Assembly: GCF_002723915.1 (NCBI RefSeq)
Contig: NZ_BEWL01000006.1
Span: forward strand, 1-64,000
Direction of reading: 5' to 3'
DNA from: Gluconobacter albidus
GTDB lineage: Bacteria; Pseudomonadota; Alphaproteobacteria; Acetobacterales; Acetobacteraceae
Length of the DNA: 64,000 nt
Shown: positions 45,786 to 54,377 of the stretch, piece after piece
Position numbering within the stretch: position 1 is the first letter of the stretch
Layout: the number at the start of each line of letters is the position of its first letter
Notes under the pieces: generated by a model
Seen by the model: the letters and a program-made list of their open reading frames with translations, nothing else
Told to the model about the DNA's origin: nothing
Databases searched by the model: none
Translations under genes and position numbers: made by a program

Positions 45786-46094
45786 TCAATTTTTTGCGTA
45801 AAGGCCTTGTCCACAGCGGGGAGCCAAGCCGCAGACATTGCAAACGACAGTCATTGATGGATCGTCGTTAAAGGAGCAGCTTGCAGAGCGTTCCATCGCG
45901 TATCCAGGCGGCGGAGGCTCTGTCTGGAAAGCTGTTACAATGCGGGCCATCCATTGCTGAAGAAGCTCTGGCAATTCATTGTCATGATGAGACCATCGCA
46001 TGATGTCATCTGTTGTACGGCCAATCTGGTGTGCAAGCTGGTCAGGCGACCATTGGGTCACTTGCAGAAAATCAGTCAACGTTACATGTGGCAC
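45786..46094 (-). CDS. Hypothetical 102-aa protein
   Basis: I do not recognise this family. Residues about 7-35 (DFLQVTQWSPDQLAHQIGRT, DDIMRW) could form a small helix-turn-helix of the XRE kind. The C-terminal part carries four Cys (SCSF, VCNVCGLAPRCG), which might bind metal. It converges on the deoxyribosyltransferase gene with 9 nt between stops. The following 98 bp to the SDR gene are AT-rich. Confidence 0.55.
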   Translation of the reverse strand: MPHVTLTDFLQVTQWSPDQLAHQIGRTTDDIMRWSHHDNELPELLQQWMARIVTAFQTEPPPPGYAMERSASCSFNDDPSMTVVCNVCGLAPRCGQGLYAKN

Positions 46095-46192
46095 GTTACA
46101 GCCTTCTGAAAGTGTAGAACGGTGAAAAATTTTCTAAATCGCTTTGCTTTTTTCGTCAATAAATCGTTAAAAATATCTCTCGGAAATTAATT

Positions 46193-47062
46193 TTATCGTT
46201 CCGTTAGAGTTTTTATTAATTTTTTTTGGAATATTTTTTTGTTTTTATGGAAGCGCTGCATTCCTATGTGACCAACTTTTTCAAGTATTGGTGTAGTTAT
46301 TCGCAGAAGCCACGGCATAATCAGGCAGGCGTGAGCGAAAATACCATCCAGTGCGGGTAGAAAGACTTCACGTCCCTTCCCTTCACTCATCCGGATAATG
46401 AGGTTGGCTACATGGCGGGCTGATAGAGGCTTGTTGACAAAATTCAGTACGGATCCGCCGTCCCGTGTTTCCTGTTCGAGCATCGGAGTATCGACTGCTC
46501 CAAGAAAGATGGACGAAACCCGGAGCGCTTCTGACTTGAATTCCAGTGCGAGCGAGCGGGCAAAGCCTCTGAGGCCGAACTTTGTTGCGCTATACACAGA
46601 ACTTCCCTGCAGAGGCATGACGCCAGCAATGGAATTAACAAAAACAATATGCGCCCCAAAAGAGACGGCTGGAAGTAATTGACTGGTCATGAGTATCGGT
46701 GACGTCAGATTAATTGTCATCTGTTCTTCAAGGCTGCGCCGAGTGATATTCCGGGTCATTTCCGGATCTATTTTTCCAGCGCAATGAATTAACAATCTGA
46801 TGTTCTTTTTTCTTTCCAGAATGGCGTTACTGACGGATTCCAGTTCCGCAGGTTTTGTGAGGTCACAGTAAACAGCCTCAAAACGTCCGTTTCTGCTGGA
46901 AATCAGTTCCTCGGCCTTGTGAGGCTGACGCGTCAGTAGAAGAACATCCCATCCCTGTTCCAGAAGAAGTCCTGCGATTTCACACCCAATGCCGCCTGTG
47001 CCGCCTGTCATGACGGCAAATGATGGTACTGAAGCTCTCTCTCTGCAGGAAAAAAGCTTCAT
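46193..47062 (-). CDS. Short-chain dehydrogenase/reductase (SDR)
   Basis: The 289-aa protein has the cofactor motif MTGGTGGIG, an HCAG in place of NNAG, and the catalytic Ser (VNSIAGVM) and YSATK. The last 70 residues form a hydrophobic, basic extension (CLIMPWLLRITTPILEKVG then many Lys), which suggests membrane association as in some fatty or retinol-type SDRs. Codons are more AT-rich than in the core genes. The reaction is unknown. Confidence 0.82.
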   Translation of the reverse strand: MKLFSCRERASVPSFAVMTGGTGGIGCEIAGLLLEQGWDVLLLTRQPHKAEELISSRNGRFEAVYCDLTKPAELESVSNAILERKKNIRLLIHCAGKIDPEMTRNITRRSLEEQMTINLTSPILMTSQLLPAVSFGAHIVFVNSIAGVMPLQGSSVYSATKFGLRGFARSLALEFKSEALRVSSIFLGAVDTPMLEQETRDGGSVLNFVNKPLSARHVANLIIRMSEGKGREVFLPALDGIFAHACLIMPWLLRITTPILEKVGHIGMQRFHKNKKIFQKKLIKTLTER

Positions 47063-47516
47063 GTATCGTATGAGCCAGTCGGAGTTGAATGCGTCAGAAC
47101 GTTCATGATCGGCTTTCTGGAAAAAACAGGTGGCTCTTCATAACGCGATAGTCGAATGCATCCTACGCTTTTCTTGTGATGGGCAGTTGAAGAGTGAAAC
47201 GTGCGCAGTTCCGCTGTTTGTATCACTGATATGCAACGATTATGGCGTGTAAGGCGCGACAGGGAACGCGTTTGTCTGTGTCATGCTGTCGGTTTTGTTA
47301 GTCTGGTATAGCCCAGGTTCCAACGGGATAAGGCAGCGTCGGGGTTCTCCGTCCCGCTCCTTCAAGAGCGGAAATTAGTGCAAAGTGTCAGGTTGACACG
47401 TAATTTTTCTCGGTGCGCGCAACTTTACCTTTCTATGAGGAAACTTTCCGCACCGTACCAACAGTCTACGCCAGATAGCCGCCCTCTGAGGCGGTTTTTT
47501 TATGTCTGGAGACATC
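47063..47516 (+). other. Intergenic region with serial hairpins
   Basis: No gene is seen in 454 bp. From about 47307 it holds a -10-like TATAGC. A chain of hairpins follows: CCGCTC/GAGCGG (47354-47371), GTGTCA/TGACAC (47385-47399) and CGGTGCG/CGCACCG (47411-47455). An intrinsic terminator comes last (47479-47501). The chain could be a small RNA or a leader of the downstream cassette. Confidence 0.45.
47479..47501 (+). terminator. Intrinsic terminator before the tail-fibre cassette
   Basis: CCGCC (47479-47483) pairs with GGCGG (47490-47494) and is followed by seven T. It lies only 15 nt before the ATG of the frameshifted lipoprotein gene, so it either ends a small RNA or attenuates the cassette. 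Confidence 0.75.
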
Positions 47517-47706
47517 ATGCGCAATCGCGTTCTCGCACTCAGGCCTCGGTGCCCTCCTTCTCGGCTCCACGGCCGCCTGCACCACGACCCAGAACACCGC
47601 GACGTTCAACACAGTCGCGCTCAACAATGACGCCACGGCAGCCTCTTATGCCGCCCCGGCTCAGCCTCCGGAACCGATCCGGGCCCGGATTTATCAGGGT
47701 GTCTGA
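47517..47706 (+). pseudogene. Small phage-type lipoprotein gene, frameshifted
   Basis: The ATG at 47517 has GGAG 6 nt upstream and begins MRNRVLAL. After codon 8, one extra base (near 47541) moves the frame. Removing it gives GLGALLLGSTAACTTTQN, a textbook lipoprotein signal with lipobox TAAC, and then about 40 residues ending IRARIYQGV before a TGA at 47704. The span of 190 nt is 3n+1, consistent with a single-base insertion. It may be a true mutation or a sequencing error in the source. Confidence 0.65.
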
Positions 47707-47772
47707 TCTTTCGCTCATTGATGCCGAGAGAGCAGCGCCTTTGGCTGTTCCTTCGTTTCTATTGGAGATCTT

Positions 47773-47964
47773 ATGCAGGATAGAAAACAGGGCAAGCACG
47801 CCCTGCACCGCGACCCGTGCCACTTTCCTCTCTGGGCACTCCTCACGCGGGTCGCGAATAAAGCCCACGGTCCGCTGTCGTCGGGTATCCGGCTGAGCAT
47901 TCCCCGCACGACACTGATTGGTAAAGATTTCAACGCGTTTCTGACCGCAATGAGGGCTGTATGA
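47773..47964 (+). CDS. Hypothetical 63-aa protein of the tail-fibre cassette
   Basis: The short basic protein starts MQDRKQGKHALHRDPC and has no family I know. Evidence for reality is a GGAG about 7 nt before the ATG and a 4-nt ATGA overlap with the tail-fibre gene. The position suggests a small accessory of the phage-like cassette. Confidence 0.6.
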   Translation: MQDRKQGKHALHRDPCHFPLWALLTRVANKAHGPLSSGIRLSIPRTTLIGKDFNAFLTAMRAV

Positions 47965-49697
47965 CCACCATTCACAATCTGACGCCTTCTCCCCTCCGGA
48001 CGATCGTTCTTCAGGGGAGCAATGCAACAGTCTCTCAAGTCACCTTCTGTCCGAAGTCGTCTGCGGAGTGTCTGGATTATACTCTGGATTTTTCTGCTCT
48101 GCTGGCCGGCACGGGTGATACGCTGACCGCAATCACATCTGCCACGGTCATTACGGCAAGTGGCGACTACGCTCTCACGATCATGTGGAGTGCCGTGGCC
48201 GGAACGATGGTAGTGGCGTTCCTCGCCAGTGGGCAGCCAAACACGACGCAGAAAATTCTCTTCGAAATCACGACCCAGCAGGGGCGCGTGTATTCCGTGA
48301 TGGCCGTTCTGCAGATTACGGACCTGACGGTCGCGATTGCGCCACCATCGAATTTCCTGTCTGACACGCTCACGAACGGCAGCGTGCTGATCGCAGGGGT
48401 TGAGGCACTGCCTTCGGGTTATTCGTCGAACGGTCAGGTTGTTATGGCAACGGAAGCCACGGCCCCGGTCGGGACGCCATCTTTTGAAAGCGTGACGGCC
48501 AGCACGTATGTGGGCGATGGGTCGGGTCTGGATGTCACGTCTGGCGGCAAAGTTCAGAGCATCGGCCAGTGGATCGCGGCACTGTCTCCAGATGGTGCAC
48601 AGGGTGTCGGGATCAAATCCATCGACGTGACACAGGGGAGTGTTGTTGCGGGTCAGCCGTCAACGGTGACACTGACGGCTATACTGACGGATGGTACAAT
48701 AACCGCGCCTGCGACGTTCGAGGCTCCGGCTGGTGCGCCCGGGGCAACGGGCGCATCGGGTGACGTAGGTGCAACCGGTGCAACTGGACCGAAAGGCGAT
48801 ACGGGCGCGGCCGGGGCTGATGGAGCAGCAGGCGTGGGCATCGCGTCCGTGGCTGTCAGTCAGGGCGCCGTCGTGGCCGGTCAGTCCTCCACGGTCACGC
48901 TCACCGCGACCATGAGCAATGGCGCAACTGCTCCGGGCATTTCGTTTGAGGCTCCTGCCGGTGCGCCGGGTTCGGGCGGAATCGCCGTAGATCTGACAGC
49001 GGCGGCGATCAATGCTGCTCTCGGATATACCGCTGCAGACCCGTCAAAGTTTCTTGCACTGAGCCCTGACAAAGTAGCGGATCTTCAGACCGTTACCGCC
49101 CCGTCCGATAGTGGGTTTGACGCCACTTATGCGCTTCAACTTTCGGACGGAGGAGATACCCTCCAGGTCGGATGCCTGAACAGTTATGGAACGCGCTGGC
49201 TGGGGGTGAAATCCACCAACGGTGCTGTTGGGATCAGGCTGAAAGACCAGTTCAATAATGCTGCAAATATTGCCTCGCATACCAGCGCTGATGGCTCCAC
49301 GGAAATATATTCCGGCTGGCTCGCTATTGATGCGGGATATGGCACCGGTGGGCTTCGCGTTATTGATAAAGATGATCAGAAATATTACTGGCAACTCTGG
49401 GCGAACAACACCAGTTCAGGGCCTGTTCCACTTTATATCAGCGCTGGCACAACGGACGGATCAGCATGGCAGGCCCCGCTTGTGTCGTTTAATCCCACGA
49501 CGAACGTGGCAGAATTTCTGAATGAACCGGTTATTTCAACGACATATACCTTTGCGGCGCTTCCTGCCTCACCTGTCGCCTGGCAGCGCGCCATCGTGAC
49601 GGATAAGGCCATCGGTTCCGGTGCACAGGGCGTCATGGCTATGTGGAACCCGAATACCAAAGCCTGGACGGGGCTGGGCGGCGAGACGTTAGTATGA
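47961..49697 (+). CDS. Collagen-like phage tail fibre protein
   Basis: The 578-aa protein looks like a trimeric phage tail fibre. Residues about 258-291 are Gly-X-Y collagen-like repeats (GATGASGDVGATGATG and on). They are flanked by two copies of a 45-residue unit (about 216-260 and 292-337) that share VVAG, STVTLTA and FEAPAGAPG. The N-terminal 150 residues resemble an immunoglobulin-like or baseplate-attachment part, and the C-terminal 230 residues would be the receptor-binding part. The ATG overlaps the upstream stop and the TGA overlaps the next ATG. No capsid, terminase or integrase genes are near. Confidence 0.75.
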   Translation: MTTIHNLTPSPLRTIVLQGSNATVSQVTFCPKSSAECLDYTLDFSALLAGTGDTLTAITSATVITASGDYALTIMWSAVAGTMVVAFLASGQPNTTQKILFEITTQQGRVYSVMAVLQITDLTVAIAPPSNFLSDTLTNGSVLIAGVEALPSGYSSNGQVVMATEATAPVGTPSFESVTASTYVGDGSGLDVTSGGKVQSIGQWIAALSPDGAQGVGIKSIDVTQGSVVAGQPSTVTLTAILTDGTITAPATFEAPAGAPGATGASGDVGATGATGPKGDTGAAGADGAAGVGIASVAVSQGAVVAGQSSTVTLTATMSNGATAPGISFEAPAGAPGSGGIAVDLTAAAINAALGYTAADPSKFLALSPDKVADLQTVTAPSDSGFDATYALQLSDGGDTLQVGCLNSYGTRWLGVKSTNGAVGIRLKDQFNNAANIASHTSADGSTEIYSGWLAIDAGYGTGGLRVIDKDDQKYYWQLWANNTSSGPVPLYISAGTTDGSAWQAPLVSFNPTTNVAEFLNEPVISTTYTFAALPASPVAWQRAIVTDKAIGSGAQGVMAMWNPNTKAWTGLGGETLV

Positions 49698-50317
49698 AAA
49701 TGCTGGCACTCTGCGGGCTTCTGGCTCTCTCGGCCTGCTCGGCCGGATCCGTGGCACCCGTCACGATCAGTCGGGCTATTGCTGGTGTTCAGGCAGACCT
49801 GACGCAAGCGGGCGTGGTCAGTGTTTCTGGCGTGCAGCACTGGACGGTCGATCAGGTGGTCCGGTTCGGCGCCAATGTCCGGGCGCTTCAGTGCGCGCAG
49901 CACACATCAGATCCGGTGGTGGCAATGATTGCCGGGCCGGTGACGATGGATCTGTCGGGCACGTTTAGTCAGTCGGGATCATTTTCGGTCTCGGCTTCAA
50001 GTTTTACTCCTGTTTTTGGCTTACAGGCTGATGCCAGCCGAACGAAAGCGCAGACACTGCATGTCCCGGTCCAGTTTGTGCCTTTATCTACCCTGCCCGA
50101 TGCCGAGGTCGGGCGGCAGGTTGGTTATGCCGGGGAATTATTGGGGCAGAACGATGCTGTCCGGCAGGCGACGGCGGCACGAATTGAGGCGGACCGGACG
50201 GCGCTGGCGGCACATGTTGAATTGCTGATCACCAGGTATGCTGCCCCCTGCTCTTCTGCACCTGAACATCCATTTGTCGGATCGCATCTACAACTGAAGG
50301 CGCGGAATAGTCCTTGA
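49694..50317 (+). CDS. Putative lipoprotein of the tail-fibre cassette
   Basis: The 207-aa product starts MKMLALCGLLALSAC with a clean lipobox (LSAC). The mature part contains AGVQADLTQAG, VDQVVRFGANVRALQC, a Ser-rich strand region and a helical end (RIEADRTALAAHVELLITRY). No family is recognised. It overlaps the tail-fibre gene by 4 nt (ATGA), so the two are co-translated. It may anchor or shield phage-derived structures at the outer membrane; that is a guess from location only. Confidence 0.65.
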   Translation: MKMLALCGLLALSACSAGSVAPVTISRAIAGVQADLTQAGVVSVSGVQHWTVDQVVRFGANVRALQCAQHTSDPVVAMIAGPVTMDLSGTFSQSGSFSVSASSFTPVFGLQADASRTKAQTLHVPVQFVPLSTLPDAEVGRQVGYAGELLGQNDAVRQATAARIEADRTALAAHVELLITRYAAPCSSAPEHPFVGSHLQLKARNSP

Positions 50318-50924
50318 TCCAGGCTGTATAGGCCTGTTTTTGAGCTCGCCGGACGTTAAACCTACCCTTGATTGCCACCGTTCATGTTGCCTTTTCCAGG
50401 AGAAATTCGCGCATGTTGTGGACGATATTGGCCAATTCGAGCCATGCAGTAGCGCCTTCTATTCCGGTGATGCGCAGGTAGGACAGGACACTATCTGGAG
50501 CTTTCCGGTCCGCAAAGGCCCGAATGGTACTTAAAAGGCAGACAATTCTGGATCGAATAGTCTGCCTTCTGATTGAGCAGGATATTGAGTGTCTGGTTCA
50601 CCAGAATCGTCAGCATCAAAAAACCTGCTGCATGATGAGCCATTCTCCATCGAACGCTGCAGGAGAAATTAAAATCGCTGATGCGCAGTGAGAGATAAAA
50701 GGTTTTTTTAGGAGCATAAGTCGGGCAACGGTTAATGCATGCCCTTTATGGTCACTAAAAATTGGCTAATTGGTAACCGTTTATTATTAAATATGACTAC
50801 TTTATGATGATACTTACGAAGTGAGTATCGTGAAATTTTATAGAAATAGATTGTTTTTTTTGGTCTGCTGCGTGAAGTCTTTCCATGTTGGTATCCGAAT
50901 CAACATCAAGAATGGAGAAGTAGC
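50318..50924. other. Intergenic region, entry into the AT-rich island
   Basis: No clear gene is seen in 607 bp. The left part (50340-50480, minus strand) can be read as a fragment ending ANIVHNMREFLLEKAT before a stop, possibly the remains of a mobile-element gene. An inverted repeat AAGGCAGAC/GTCTGCCTT lies at 50535-50568. From about 50700 the sequence becomes AT-rich and stays so to about 54640. Confidence 0.4.
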
Positions 50925-52205
50925 ATGTCCAGCTTTGGCAATACTTATTACGGAACTGGAAATAGCCTCTCACTCACATCATCGGCTAGTGGTGGAAGTT
51001 ATAATCTGGGTTACGTTGCGGCTATTGGCGCCAATGATTTGACTGTGACATCTGGAGACAGCTCTGCAGTCAGCGCCACTATCCAGCTGGCGGCGCTTGG
51101 ACTCTTGGCCTCATACACAATAACGGCTGAAGCGCATACGACAGTTGTGGTGAATAGTGGAACAATCAATCTCGTGGCTGGAGTCACTCTTGATGCTGAC
51201 GGCGGGAGTATGTCTATTAGTGGCGGATTGCTGAATGCCCTACAATACGTAACAGTAAATATTACCAATGGCGGTATTTTTAGTGGGGCAGCCAGCCTTA
51301 TTAGTGCAGCATCGGGTCTTACGATCAATTTTGGCACCGGTGGGGGAACACTCAATCTTGCGGCGTCGAGCACCAATATTGCCCTTTTGAGTGGGGCAAC
51401 CATCAACGGATTTGGTGCGGGCGATGAAATTATTGTCAGTTCTGATGGTAGTCTGACAACGATTACGGGTGTTACATATAACTCTTTGCTGGGCACAAGT
51501 ACGATATCCTTCCGCAATGGAGATACGTTGCTCCTAAATGGGCAATACACGGATCAGGAGGATGGAGAAGGAACCTACCTGTCCACTCAGTCCGTCTCCG
51601 GGACTAATGGAACAGAGCTTGTTGTTGCTTGTTATGCCAAAGGAACCGCCATTCGAACGGTGGATGGAGAAGTATCTGTAGAAAAGCTACAGATTGGGGA
51701 CCTTGTCCGGACTGTAAGCGGGGATTTGAAGCCTGTTTTGTGGATTGGCTATAGAAGTTATTCGTCGCGTTTCGCGGGAATTAATCCAAATGTGATGCCT
51801 ATAACCTTTAAACGTGGTTCACTAGGCAAAGGCCTCCCTGTTTGCAATCTGACAGTTTCACCGAAACATGCCATGCTGATAGATGGAGTACTTGTTCAGG
51901 CTGAAAGTCTTGTTAATGAAAGAACAATATTCAGATCGACTCTTCGCGGAGTAATTGAATATTATCATATAGAACTTGAAGATCATGATGTCATTTACGC
52001 CGAAGGTGCCCCTTCTGAAACCTTCATTGATGATTCTAGTCGGTCAATGTTTCATAATGTAGACGATTACTACCGACGTTATCCTGATCGGAACACAAAG
52101 GATGTATATTACTGTGCTCCGCGCCTGGAAGAAGGAAGCGTTTTAGAGAGTATTCGTCAAAATCTCCAATCTACGGCTGAAAATAATGCGCGTCTTTCGG
52201 CTTGA
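50925..52205 (+). CDS. Secreted repeat protein with C-terminal Hint_2 domain
   Basis: The 426-aa protein has an N-terminal region (about residues 1-230) of Ser-, Gly-, Ala- and Thr-rich beta repeats like those of surface-exposed beta-solenoid proteins. A Hint (hedgehog/intein) domain starts at Cys236: CYAKGTAIRTVDGE, IGDLVRTVSGDLKPVLWIG, SPKHAMLIDGVLVQ (312-325) and HIELEDHDVIYAEGAPSETF. Such Hint_2 domains are common at the end of extracellular proteins of Acetobacteraceae and Rhodobacterales. There is no C-extein, so splicing is unlikely; cleavage at Cys236 could release or anchor the N-part. GGAG lies before the ATG. A glycosyltransferase gene follows directly. Confidence 0.85.
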   Translation: MSSFGNTYYGTGNSLSLTSSASGGSYNLGYVAAIGANDLTVTSGDSSAVSATIQLAALGLLASYTITAEAHTTVVVNSGTINLVAGVTLDADGGSMSISGGLLNALQYVTVNITNGGIFSGAASLISAASGLTINFGTGGGTLNLAASSTNIALLSGATINGFGAGDEIIVSSDGSLTTITGVTYNSLLGTSTISFRNGDTLLLNGQYTDQEDGEGTYLSTQSVSGTNGTELVVACYAKGTAIRTVDGEVSVEKLQIGDLVRTVSGDLKPVLWIGYRSYSSRFAGINPNVMPITFKRGSLGKGLPVCNLTVSPKHAMLIDGVLVQAESLVNERTIFRSTLRGVIEYYHIELEDHDVIYAEGAPSETFIDDSSRSMFHNVDDYYRRYPDRNTKDVYYCAPRLEEGSVLESIRQNLQSTAENNARLSA

Positions 52206-52231
52206 GGAGAGCATGAAGATATTTATTGATC

Positions 52232-54235
52232 ATGGATGGAAAAAATCTTGACGGAGAGGAGCCTCTGTCTGTCGTGCGTGGCTTTGTCGATAATATCGAC
52301 AAAGCCACCATCATAGGGTGGGCGTATAATGGTACGGATGAACCTGTACTTATTCGTCTTCTGTGTAATGGGATCGTTCTAGGCCTGGTTAAAGCCGATT
52401 TATATAGAGAGGACCTTAAGCAGTCTGGGATAGGCGATGGATATCATGCCTTTTGCTTTAATGTTTTAGGGGGACTGCCGTCCGGACAACCAATCCAAAT
52501 CGAAGCGCGAGAAGCGCGAGGTGGCGCTGAGTTGGAAGGGTCTCCTTGCATAATAGAACTTCCTGCTGAAGCAAGGGAGGTTACTGCATTAGCGGCCGTG
52601 CAGACGGAGAAGCGTGCAGGGTTTCTGGATATCGTTGAACGACGTTATATCGCCGGTTGGGCTTGGGATGAAAGCAAACCAGAAAACTCTGTCGGTATAC
52701 AGGTCATTGTTAATGATCGCATTTTAATAAATTCAATAGCAAACAGATACCGAGGCGATATAAAAGAGTGCGGAATTGGAACAGGAAACTACGGCTTTGT
52801 TATAGTTATTCCAGAAAATTTATCTCTTCGCGTAAGAAATATCGTTCGCGTCATTAGAGATGATGGGGCCGAGTTGGAGGGATCTCCAGCCATTATCGAA
52901 TCAGTCTCAGTTTTCGATCCCGATATACTGTGGTTTATGCAGTTTGCCGCAAAAAACGTTGAGAATAACGAAGAACGAAAAAGAGTTTCGGAAATACTTT
53001 TGTCGACGCTGGATGTTTTGAAGACAACGGCCAACCAGGAGATGGCTGGGTATGTGAACCATTCTGTTGAGCGTCATCAGGCGTTGGTATCGGGCTCTGA
53101 AGGTGCCTGGGGCAATATTAAATCCCGATGCAAACGTGCACTTGTCATAGACAGCCGATTTCCAGATCCAAGTCGGGATGCTGGGTCGAATGCGATTGTA
53201 TCGCACATTCGTGCACTTTCAGATATGGGATATGATGTCTTCTTTATTTCTTTAAACGAAAAAAAAGCCACCAGAGAACAGAAATTGTTCTTGGAAAGAG
53301 ATGGCATTCAAACTTTTGAGGCCCCCCTTTTTGATACTGTTGAATCTGTTTTGCGTCATCAGCGCGATAGTTTTTCCTTGGTTTATCTTCATCGTGTAGA
53401 AGTGGCACACGCCTATATTGGGCTTGCAAGGTATTTCCAAACTCATGCCCGTATCATTTTCAGTGTTGCTGATCTGTCTTATCTGAGGTTGGAACGTCAG
53501 GCGGCTGAGCTTGATGACATTGAGTTGAAAAATAAAGCGCGCCGTGTTCGAGTTCTGGAGCGAATTTGTGCAATCCAAGCTGATGCTTTGATCACACATT
53601 CAACGGAAGAAATGCGGCTTTTAAAAGAACTGGCCCCAAGAACGCCTGTTTTTGTTGTTCCATGGGCAATTATGACGCCTCCTGTCATTCAACGACCCCA
53701 CATGCGTAGCGGCTGTCTTTTCGTCGGCCATTACGGACATCATCCTAATGTGGATGCAGCGTTGTGGTTAATAGAAGAAATCATGCCCCTCGTTCACAAA
53801 CAGCGCCCAGATATAATTTGCTATCTTGCTGGTTCTCACATGCCGGAGCATCTCCGCAAGGTATCGTGCCGTGGCGTAGAAATTCTTGGTTATGTTCAGG
53901 ATTTGGATGAAGTCTTTGGAAAAGTAAGAATTGGAGTGGCACCCCTCCGTTTTGGAGCGGGGATCAAAGGTAAAGTGCTTGAAATGTTGGGATGGGGGCT
54001 GCCTGTGGTCATGACGCCTATTGCATCCGAGGGTATTCCATTTCCGTTGGAATTGAGAGAACTTATTACAGATGGGGAAGCGGAAAATATTGCAGAGATG
54101 ATTATTTCTATGCATGAAAATGAAAATATTGATAATATATCTAGGAAAGGTGTTTCTTTCATTAGGGAAAATTATAGTATACTTTCAATAATAAAAGAGA
54201 TGGAGAAGGTAGAGAGGGAGGTTTTAATTCAATAA
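52232..54235 (+). CDS. Family 4 glycosyltransferase with duplicated N-terminal domain
   Basis: The 667-aa protein has two similar N-terminal modules (about 16-109 and 130-223). They share I-x-GWA, YR-x-D-x-K-x-x-GIG-x-G and GAELEGSP. A GT4-type transferase follows from about residue 305 (LVIDSRFPDPSRDAGSNAI, CLFVGHYGHHPNVDAALW, FGAGIKGKVLEMLGWGLPVV). It is AT-rich and shares the island and probably the transcript with the Hint gene, 26 nt upstream. The ATG at 52232 lacks a good ribosome-binding site; see the overlapping short frame at 52213. Confidence 0.82.
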   Translation: MDGKNLDGEEPLSVVRGFVDNIDKATIIGWAYNGTDEPVLIRLLCNGIVLGLVKADLYREDLKQSGIGDGYHAFCFNVLGGLPSGQPIQIEAREARGGAELEGSPCIIELPAEAREVTALAAVQTEKRAGFLDIVERRYIAGWAWDESKPENSVGIQVIVNDRILINSIANRYRGDIKECGIGTGNYGFVIVIPENLSLRVRNIVRVIRDDGAELEGSPAIIESVSVFDPDILWFMQFAAKNVENNEERKRVSEILLSTLDVLKTTANQEMAGYVNHSVERHQALVSGSEGAWGNIKSRCKRALVIDSRFPDPSRDAGSNAIVSHIRALSDMGYDVFFISLNEKKATREQKLFLERDGIQTFEAPLFDTVESVLRHQRDSFSLVYLHRVEVAHAYIGLARYFQTHARIIFSVADLSYLRLERQAAELDDIELKNKARRVRVLERICAIQADALITHSTEEMRLLKELAPRTPVFVVPWAIMTPPVIQRPHMRSGCLFVGHYGHHPNVDAALWLIEEIMPLVHKQRPDIICYLAGSHMPEHLRKVSCRGVEILGYVQDLDEVFGKVRIGVAPLRFGAGIKGKVLEMLGWGLPVVMTPIASEGIPFPLELRELITDGEAENIAEMIISMHENENIDNISRKGVSFIRENYSILSIIKEMEKVEREVLIQ

Positions 54236-54377
54236 TTTATTTCAAATAAAATTTATAATTTAATATAATTGTTGATAATCACCTCTATTTATTTTATAAC
54301 TTATGTTGCAAGAATGTATATTTTAATTTCTTTAATCTAATTTTTCTCTCTCTCAGAGAGGTTTTAGAACTAGTTAC

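Noticed and set aside
47378-47896. 172-codon plus-strand frame over the frameshifted lipoprotein
   Set aside because: It starts inside the hairpin region and has an Arg/Pro/Ser-rich translation in the wrong frame for the clear lipoprotein signal.
51631-52205. Intein in the Hint-domain protein
   Set aside because: There is no C-terminal extein or Asn-nucleophile junction; the domain matches the extracellular Hint_2 form instead.
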